Shown here: positions 31,926 to 36,943 of the stretch, piece by piece
Layout: each line of letters begins with the position of its first letter
Numbering within the stretch: position 1 is the first letter of the stretch
Assembly (NCBI GenBank): GCA_947259165.1
Contig: CAMYKY010000053.1
Coordinates: 1-36,943, forward strand
Direction of reading: 5' to 3'
Length of the DNA stretch: 36,943 bases
DNA from: an uncultured Acidobacteriota bacterium
Lineage (GTDB): Bacteria > Acidobacteriota > Vicinamibacteria > Marinacidobacterales > SMYC01
The notes under the pieces: model-generated
What the model was told of the DNA's origin: nothing
Seen by the model: the letters and a program-made list of their open reading frames with translations, nothing else
The model's database searches: none
Translations under genes and position numbers: made by a program

Positions 31926-32057
31926 TGCGGCGACCGCGCCAAGTTGCTAGTCTTTTCATGCCGTCCACAACTTTGTGACTTGGCGGGAGCCCACCTGCAG
32001 AGTTTGCAGCATTTCGCGAGCGCCCCCGTTCGCCAAATAGGAGTAACTCAGACAACC

Positions 32058-32300
32058 ATGGCCAAGAAAGTGACCAAGAAAACCGTGACCAAGAAGACAG
32101 GGACCCAAAAGAAAGTCGCGACGCGGAAACGCACCGCGGCCAAAAAATCCACGAAGAGCGCAATCGCCGCGACCTCCGTTTCCGAGGCGCAGGTCCGCGT
32201 TCGTGCCTACGAGATTTTTTGCTCGGGCAGGAATGCGAGCAACCCAGACGCGGATTGGCTTCAGGCCGAGCAAGAGCTGACGGTCGAGCTCCGGCCCTAA
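32058..32300 (+). CDS. Lysine-rich N-tail plus DUF2934 protein
   Basis: An 80-residue protein in two parts. Residues 1-40 are a Lys/Thr/Ala-rich, histone-H1-like tail (AKKVTKKTVTKKTGTQKKVA). Residues about 44-80 match DUF2934 (VRVRAYEIFCSGRNASNPDADWLQAEQELTVEL), a small domain common in proteobacteria but of unknown function. The tail suggests binding to DNA or RNA and thus a nucleoid-associated role; this is inference. I took the ATG at 32058; an AGGAG lies about 14 bases upstream, a long spacing. Confidence 0.75.
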   Translation: MAKKVTKKTVTKKTGTQKKVATRKRTAAKKSTKSAIAATSVSEAQVRVRAYEIFCSGRNASNPDADWLQAEQELTVELRP

Positions 32301-32408
32301 CCCGAAACGCTACCGCCAGCTTTACAACAACCGCTTTTTTCCCATATGCTTAGGGCCCTTTGTCCAAAGACGAGACACTAGATCCAGGGATCAGCAGGAC
32401 GGAGCGGA

Positions 32409-32543
32409 GTGCAAACAACGGCGGTCAACTTCCTAAAAGAGTTCGTCAGCAGTCCCCCCGAGCGCCGGTTTCGAGCGGTCGAGCGCAGCGGCGTCGTCTG
32501 GCGTAGCGTTCCTCCCGCCGTCATTTATTACTGCCAGCGTTAG
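32409..32543 (+). CDS. Possible 44-residue protein before DUF983 gene
   Basis: A short frame starts with GTG at 32409 (VQTTAVNFLKEFVSSPPERR and on) and ends in a TAG 12 bp before the DUF983 start. Codons have the high third-position GC of the neighbours, and GGAGCGGA precedes the start. No homology is recognised and the length is small, so it could also be chance. Confidence 0.35.
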   Translation: MQTTAVNFLKEFVSSPPERRFRAVERSGVVWRSVPPAVIYYCQR

Positions 32544-32555
32544 TGGACGAGGACG

Positions 32556-32900
32556 ATGCCGGAGCCGCGCACGCGCTGGAGCGCAATCGTTTCCCGTCGG
32601 TGTCCCCGGTGCCTCGAGGGTTCGGTCTACGCCAAGATCTTCGAGCCCAACGCTGAATGCCCCACGTGCGGCCTCGTATTCGAACGAGAGCCCGGATATT
32701 TTCTCGGCTCGTTCTATGTCAGCTACGGGATGGGAGCAGCGGTGGCGATCCCGACCGTGCTCGTGGCGATCTTCCTGGAACTGCCCTTCTTGTGGCTGTT
32801 TCCGATCGTCGCCGTCTGGGTGGGGCTATTCGGCCCCCTCATCGTCACGTACTCCCGCGTGCTGTGGTATCACCTCGATCAGGTGGTCGATCCTCGCTAG
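32556..32900 (+). CDS. DUF983 membrane protein
   Basis: A 114-residue DUF983 protein. The N-terminus carries a four-Cys zinc-ribbon-like signature (CPRCLEGSVY then CPTCGLVFEREPGYFLG), and two transmembrane helices follow (about 58-74 and 77-98). The LWYHLDQVVDPR end is also typical. The family function is unknown. It is convergent with the MFS gene, with a 26-bp gap. Confidence 0.88.
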   Translation: MPEPRTRWSAIVSRRCPRCLEGSVYAKIFEPNAECPTCGLVFEREPGYFLGSFYVSYGMGAAVAIPTVLVAIFLELPFLWLFPIVAVWVGLFGPLIVTYSRVLWYHLDQVVDPR

Positions 32901-32926
32901 AGTTTGTTTTTGTTGAACCAGTCCCC

Positions 32927-34216
32927 TCAGGCCTCGCGGTGTCGAGGCGGTTTGAGGATCAGCGTCATCGCCGCAGCGGCGATTAGCAGGACTGCTGAGA
33001 AGTAGTAAGCGGAGTTGAAAGAGCCACTTTGATCGAAGACTCTACCGGCGAGCAACGCGAGCATGAAGCCGCCGACTCCCCAGGCGGTGAACACTAGGCC
33101 GTAATTCACCCCAAAGTTCTTCAGCCCGTAGTAGTCCTTCGTCACCGACGGAAACAATGCCAGATTCGCGCCGTAATTCGCGCCGATCAAAGCCGATAAC
33201 ACGGCGAGCGGGAACGTCGAGGCCAGAAAAGAGCCTTCCGTCGTCTGAGACAAAGCGACGATCAGCATCGCTTGTAGAACGAACGCGATCAGGAAACTGG
33301 CTTTGCGTCCGATCTTGTCCGACGCCATCCCGGCCACAATACGGCCCGCGCCGTTTCCGACAGCCAACACCGCAACGAGGACGAATCCCAAGCTGAGACC
33401 GGCCTGGACGGACGCAATCTGCGCAAGCTTGGAAATGATCATGAGCCCAGCGCCAGCGCCGCACGCATACATGAACCACAGTGAGTAGAACTGCCACGTG
33501 CCGAGCATCTCTCGCGGAAGGTAGTCGACTTTCGCCTGACCGGAAACCGTTGCCGCTGGCGGCGGCGTTCCCGTAGGCACCCACCCTTTTGGGGGAGCCG
33601 CGAGCAGCTGCGCCAGCCCCACGACCACGATCAGGAACGCGATGCCCAGCGACATCACCGCCGTCGGTAAACCGAAGCGTCCGATGAGCCACTGTGAGAG
33701 CGGAGCGGCGTAGACGGACGCCAAGCCAAACCCGGAAACGACGATACCAGCAATCATTCCTGTCTTCTTGGCGGGAAACCATTTCACTGCCGGCGGGGTC
33801 GCCGACGCGTACCCGAAGCCAATGCCCGCACCCGCCAACAAGCCGAACCCGAGTACGTAGCCTAGAGGCGTCGTGGTGAAGCTGGCGAGGATCATCCCGA
33901 CACCGACGAGAACTCCCCCGACGGTGGCGACGATGCGCGGCCCGACGCGATCTTGAATACGCCCCGCAGGGACCATCACCAGACAAAACACCAGACACGC
34001 CACCGCGTAGGGCCAAGATTTGTCCGACTGGGACCAACCCCACTCTTCGGGTACCCCGCGACTGATGACGCTCCAGGTGTAGAGGATGCCCAGCGCCAAA
34101 TTGATGCCGAGCCCAGCCAGGGTGACGCGCCAGCCCAGGTTCTCGACCACCGCAGTGGAATCGCTTTCGCTCAACGTGAACCCCGATTCTCCCACGTCAG
34201 TGGCGTGGGTGCCCAA
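32927..34216 (-). CDS. MFS transporter, OFA (oxalate/formate antiporter-like) type
   Basis: A 429-residue transporter with about 12 transmembrane helices and a central loop (about 205-235). The first helix region GLGINLALGILYTWSVISRGVP and the later FGYASATPPAVKWFPAKKTGMIAG and ANYGANLALFPSVTKDYYGLKNFGVNYGLVFTAWGVGG are the conserved segments of the oxalate:formate antiporter family. The substrate cannot be told. The start is a TTG at 34216 with weak Shine-Dalgarno; starts inside the first 15 codons are also possible. It is divergent from the secreted hydrolase (145 bp gap). Confidence 0.88.
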   Translation of the reverse strand: MGTHATDVGESGFTLSESDSTAVVENLGWRVTLAGLGINLALGILYTWSVISRGVPEEWGWSQSDKSWPYAVACLVFCLVMVPAGRIQDRVGPRIVATVGGVLVGVGMILASFTTTPLGYVLGFGLLAGAGIGFGYASATPPAVKWFPAKKTGMIAGIVVSGFGLASVYAAPLSQWLIGRFGLPTAVMSLGIAFLIVVVGLAQLLAAPPKGWVPTGTPPPAATVSGQAKVDYLPREMLGTWQFYSLWFMYACGAGAGLMIISKLAQIASVQAGLSLGFVLVAVLAVGNGAGRIVAGMASDKIGRKASFLIAFVLQAMLIVALSQTTEGSFLASTFPLAVLSALIGANYGANLALFPSVTKDYYGLKNFGVNYGLVFTAWGVGGFMLALLAGRVFDQSGSFNSAYYFSAVLLIAAAAMTLILKPPRHREA

Positions 34217-34360
34217 GAAGGAGTCTTGAATCGTGGCAGTCTAGCCGAAAACCGTGCGGAAAGGCAGTGCGATTCAAAGTTGCCATGCGGAGGTCGCTCC
34301 TCCATAATTCTCGCTATCTTGTTGCGGACCTCTAATGCTCAATGCTCACTCACTCTTTTG

Positions 34361-35719
34361 TTGCGCCGAGTGCGCCTGCCATTCTTCGCCAGCCTGCTCG
34401 TGCTCATGTTGACCGTCCTGGACTCGTCTCGCGCTGACGCCGCCGACACACCCATCCTCTTTGTTCACGGCAACGGCGACACGGCCGCCTTGTGGCACAC
34501 GACTCTTTGGCGCTTCGAGTCGAACGGTTACGACGCGAGCCGGCTGTTTGCGATCGATATGCCGCATCCGTCCGCGCGAGCAAACGATTTGCAGGAAGAA
34601 GCCAATCGGAGTTCGACTCGGGATCAGCGAGAATCGCTCAGCGCGGAGGTCGACCGTATTCTCGCAGCGACTGGCTCGGAGAAGCTCGTGCTCGTGGGTA
34701 GCTCGCGCGGCGGCAACGCGATTCGCGACTACGTGAGCCACGGTGGCGGCCATCAAAAAGTCGCCATCGCGATCCTGTGTGGTACTCCCAATCACGGCGT
34801 CGTAGCTCGGCCGAGCGGCCTCGAAAACGAGTTCAACGGAATGGGCCCGTTTCTCGACAATCTCAACAAACTCCATGAAGACTCCGAAGTCCACCCGGAC
34901 GTGAAATTCGTGACCCTGCGCAGCGACACCAACGACAAGTATGCACAGCCGACCGGCGAAGTCCTCGGGTTTCCCGGCGAACCCACCGGCGTGAACTACG
35001 ACGGTCCCGAGCTGCGTGGTGCGACGAACTTGGTCTTGCCGGGACTCGATCACAGAGAGGTCGCGTTTCACGAACACGCATTTCGAGAGTTGTACCGCAC
35101 CATCGCCGGTGTCGCGCCTGAGCGGCTCGAGATACAACCGCAAGCAAAGCCGGTCCTCGACGGGATGGTCAGCGGCTACGACAACGCCGCCGCCACGAAT
35201 CTGCCGGTCGCCGACGCCCGGGTCGAGATTTTCGAAGTCGACGCAAAAAGCGGGCTACGCCAAGGGGATGCACACCACGAGGCTGTCACGGGCGCGGACG
35301 GCCGCTGGGGGCCTTTCGAGGCATCCGAAACGGCCTCGTACGAGTTCGTCTTATCGGCTGACGGGTACCCAACACTTCATTATTACCGTTCCCCGTTTCC
35401 CCGTTCGAGTCGCTACGTCCATCTGAGGCTCGCACCGCGCGCCGCGCTGCTAGGAGACGGTGCCCAGCCCTGTACGGGCAGCGCCGTTCAAATGACACGG
35501 CCGCGCGGCTATTTCGGTCACGGGCGCAACCGATTCACGCTTGGCGGCGACGTGCCGGACGGGATCGACCAGGGCGTGCCGGCCACTTCCGCGGCGCTCG
35601 GCTGCTTCAGCAGCGACGAGCCGCTGTCCGTTCCCGCCGTCTTCGATGAAGAGACGATCGTCGTTCGCACCCATCCTCTAGAAAAGGGACACATCACGAT
35701 CGCCGAGTTTCACTACTGA
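34361..35719 (+). CDS. Secreted lipase-like alpha/beta hydrolase with regulatory-type C-terminal domain
   Basis: A 452-residue exported hydrolase. After a signal peptide (basic RRVR, then LPFFASLLVLMLTVL, cut near ADA|AD), an alpha/beta hydrolase domain follows with FVHGNGDTAALW and the GSSRGG nucleophile elbow (Ser115). Candidate His residues are in LDHREVAFHEHAF. Residues about 285-375 form a carboxypeptidase-regulatory-like beta domain (KPVLDGMVSGYDNAAA ... TGADGRWGPF). Substrate likely a lipid or polyester; not certain. The start is uncertain: TTG at 34361 gives a good signal peptide; TTG 34358 and GTG 34370 are alternatives, and no Shine-Dalgarno is clear. The stop region overlaps the convergent mnmA by 26 bp. 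Confidence 0.8.
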   Translation: MRRVRLPFFASLLVLMLTVLDSSRADAADTPILFVHGNGDTAALWHTTLWRFESNGYDASRLFAIDMPHPSARANDLQEEANRSSTRDQRESLSAEVDRILAATGSEKLVLVGSSRGGNAIRDYVSHGGGHQKVAIAILCGTPNHGVVARPSGLENEFNGMGPFLDNLNKLHEDSEVHPDVKFVTLRSDTNDKYAQPTGEVLGFPGEPTGVNYDGPELRGATNLVLPGLDHREVAFHEHAFRELYRTIAGVAPERLEIQPQAKPVLDGMVSGYDNAAATNLPVADARVEIFEVDAKSGLRQGDAHHEAVTGADGRWGPFEASETASYEFVLSADGYPTLHYYRSPFPRSSRYVHLRLAPRAALLGDGAQPCTGSAVQMTRPRGYFGHGRNRFTLGGDVPDGIDQGVPATSAALGCFSSDEPLSVPAVFDEETIVVRTHPLEKGHITIAEFHY

Positions 35720-36758
35720 TCGTCGCACCGCCCAGACAAACGTCCCCGTCGTAGAAGACGGTGAATTGACCCGGCGCCACACCGGGCTCTTTGCGACCGA
35801 GTTGTACGGCCGCGCGCCCATCGGACACGTCGACGGTGGCATCGAAGACGGCGGGGCCGTGCCGGAGCTTGACTTGAAGATCGCGCCGTCGCGGAGGCTC
35901 ATCAATCCAGTGAAGTTGCTGCACCAAGTACGCGTCGCGCGACGCTTTGCCGAGGACATCCGCGTGCGCCACGTAGACGATGTTGCGGTCGATGTCCTTG
36001 CTGTGGACGAACCACGGTCCGTGCGAAAGACCCAGGCCTTGCCGCTGCCCGATGGTGTGAAACCAATAACCTCGGTGCCGGCCCAAAACGACGTTCGTTC
36101 CCTTCTCGACGATTTCGCCTTCGCGCACGCCGAGGTGGTGTCGAACGAACTCGCTGTATTTGATCTTCCCTAGAAAACAGATTCCCTGACTGTCTTTTCT
36201 CGCTTGACTCGGAAGATCCAGTTTCACCGCGCGGGCACGGACTTCGTCTTTGGTCAGATGGCCGATGGGAAAAAGCGCTCTTTGAAGCTGAGCCTGGGAC
36301 AAGTGCGAGAGGAAGTACGTTTGATCTTTGACCGGATCGAGACCCTTTCGCATCTGCACGCCGCCGCTGCCCCGCTCGAGTCGCGCGTAGTGCCCCGACG
36401 CGACGCGCTCGAAGCTGTCGTCAATCTCATCGTAAAACGCACCGAACTTGATGCGCTGGTTGCAGAAGATATCCGGGCTCGGCGTCCTCCCGGCTCGTAG
36501 CTCGTCGAGGGTGTAGCTGACCACCCGATCCCAGTAAGCCTTTTGAAGGGAGCGGATCTCGAGCGGTACATCAAAGCGATCGCACACCGCGCGGGCGAAT
36601 TCGAGGTCTTCCTCCCAGGGGCACTCTCCGAGGTAGGCCAGCTCGTCCTCGAGCCAGACCTTCAGGTAGAAGGCAGTGACGTCATGCCCGTCGTCCTTCA
36701 ACAGGCTCAACGCAACGGAGCTGTCCACCCCCCCGGACAGCAAAATCGCGACTTTCAT
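35694..36758 (-). CDS. mnmA: tRNA-specific 2-thiouridylase MnmA
   Basis: MnmA inserts sulfur at C2 of wobble U34 in tRNA-Lys, -Glu and -Gln. The 354-residue protein has the PP-loop SGGVDSS (8-14), nucleophile Cys99 in IFCNQRIKFG, and the second catalytic Cys194 in DSQGICFLGK, so it is complete. The C-terminal FYDGDVCLGGATI is the family end. The ATG at 36758 starts the PP-loop domain exactly. No Shine-Dalgarno precedes it, but a TATATT box lies 6 bp upstream, as expected for a leaderless transcript. The last 26 bp overlap the convergent hydrolase gene. Confidence 0.95.
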   Translation of the reverse strand: MKVAILLSGGVDSSVALSLLKDDGHDVTAFYLKVWLEDELAYLGECPWEEDLEFARAVCDRFDVPLEIRSLQKAYWDRVVSYTLDELRAGRTPSPDIFCNQRIKFGAFYDEIDDSFERVASGHYARLERGSGGVQMRKGLDPVKDQTYFLSHLSQAQLQRALFPIGHLTKDEVRARAVKLDLPSQARKDSQGICFLGKIKYSEFVRHHLGVREGEIVEKGTNVVLGRHRGYWFHTIGQRQGLGLSHGPWFVHSKDIDRNIVYVAHADVLGKASRDAYLVQQLHWIDEPPRRRDLQVKLRHGPAVFDATVDVSDGRAAVQLGRKEPGVAPGQFTVFYDGDVCLGGATISSETRRS

Positions 36759-36764
36759 GCGTTT

Positions 36765-36770
36765 AATATA
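36765..36770 (-). promoter_or_regulatory. Possible -10 box of a leaderless mnmA transcript
   Basis: On the minus strand TATATT ends 6 bases before the mnmA ATG, the distance at which transcription normally starts. With no ribosome-binding site present, a leaderless mRNA is plausible. No clear -35 box is seen. Confidence 0.35.
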
Positions 36771-36844
36771 GACGCAGCGGGGTTTCGTTGTCGCGCGGTT
36801 CAGCATTCAACGCCTACCGGCAACTTTTTGCCTTGCCTCAACGT

Positions 36845-36943
36845 CCTAGTGCATGGACCCGCTGATCCTGTCGGTAAATTCCGACGTCATTTTGGGTGCT
36901 GACAAGGCGCTCCGACGAATTCATATCTAGATATTCGGAGGAG
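36845..36943 (+). repeat. 99-bp structured repeat, copy 2 (reaches window edge)
   Basis: This is identical to 11418-11516 except for one base. It is in the same orientation and lies in the intergenic region beyond mnmA, so it would again precede whatever plus-strand gene starts to the right. It runs to the last base of the window, so the true element may be longer than 99 bp. Both inverted repeats and the ATATCTAGATAT palindrome are conserved. Confidence 0.9.

Noticed and set aside
33953-34357. Upstream in-frame extension of the secreted hydrolase
   Set aside because: The frame stays open into the divergent MFS gene, but the 135 residues have no protein-like character and would bury the signal peptide.

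Overview
This is a high-GC bacterial chromosomal segment with dense genes, many GTG/TTG starts and overlapping stop/start codons. The gene set suggests a Myxococcota or other former deltaproteobacterial lineage. It includes a PATAN (DUF4388)-TPR protein ending in a basic tail, a Ser/Thr kinase with a TPR ectodomain, large secreted proteins with beta-helix, FnIII and propeller modules, a lysine-rich DUF2934 protein, and bacterial flotillin with NfeD. This assignment is inference from gene content; no marker gene such as rRNA is present. I see no tRNA, rRNA, CRISPR array, transposase or phage gene.

Layout. 1-2805 (minus): the start of a secreted protein cut by the left edge, and a 912-residue secreted beta-helix/FnIII/propeller protein. 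3014-5081 (plus): arfB, two UPF0145 (YbjQ) paralogues, the second membrane-anchored, and an M48 metallopeptidase in a tight operon. 5092-9974 (minus): rapA, a 60-residue membrane protein and a DUF3592-type membrane protein. 10079-13040 (plus): an M23 lipoprotein, a 99-bp repeat whose first bases supply the lipoprotein stop codon, and a PATAN/J-like/TPR protein. 13049-15884: a DCC thiol-oxidoreductase and a small anchored protein (minus), a divergent MTH1-like Nudix hydrolase, a 5'-truncated di-heme peroxidase next to an AT-rich patch with a Fur-box-like site, and a carboxymuconolactone decarboxylase-family protein.

15897-24248: a hypothetical gene (minus), then long nfeD, short nfeD, floA, a 50-residue basic ORF and a membrane-anchored 517-residue protein (a flotillin membrane-microdomain operon with two extra members), followed by a receptor-like Ser/Thr kinase. 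24267-27677 (minus): a secreted metzincin-like protease carrying fifteen RGDLG-type pentapeptides. 27983-31908 (plus): metX and metY (methionine synthesis by direct sulfhydrylation), a CoA-binding protein and an exported alpha/beta hydrolase. 32058-36758: a lysine-rich DUF2934 protein, a 44-codon ORF, a DUF983 protein, an OFA-type MFS transporter (minus), a secreted lipase-like hydrolase, and mnmA (minus). The right edge carries the second copy of the 99-bp repeat.

The best leads for something undescribed are the 99-bp structured repeat (98/99 identical over 25 kb), the extended flotillin operon, the RGDLG array inside a secreted protease, and the paired UPF0145-M48 operon. None of these is proven novel from sequence alone.
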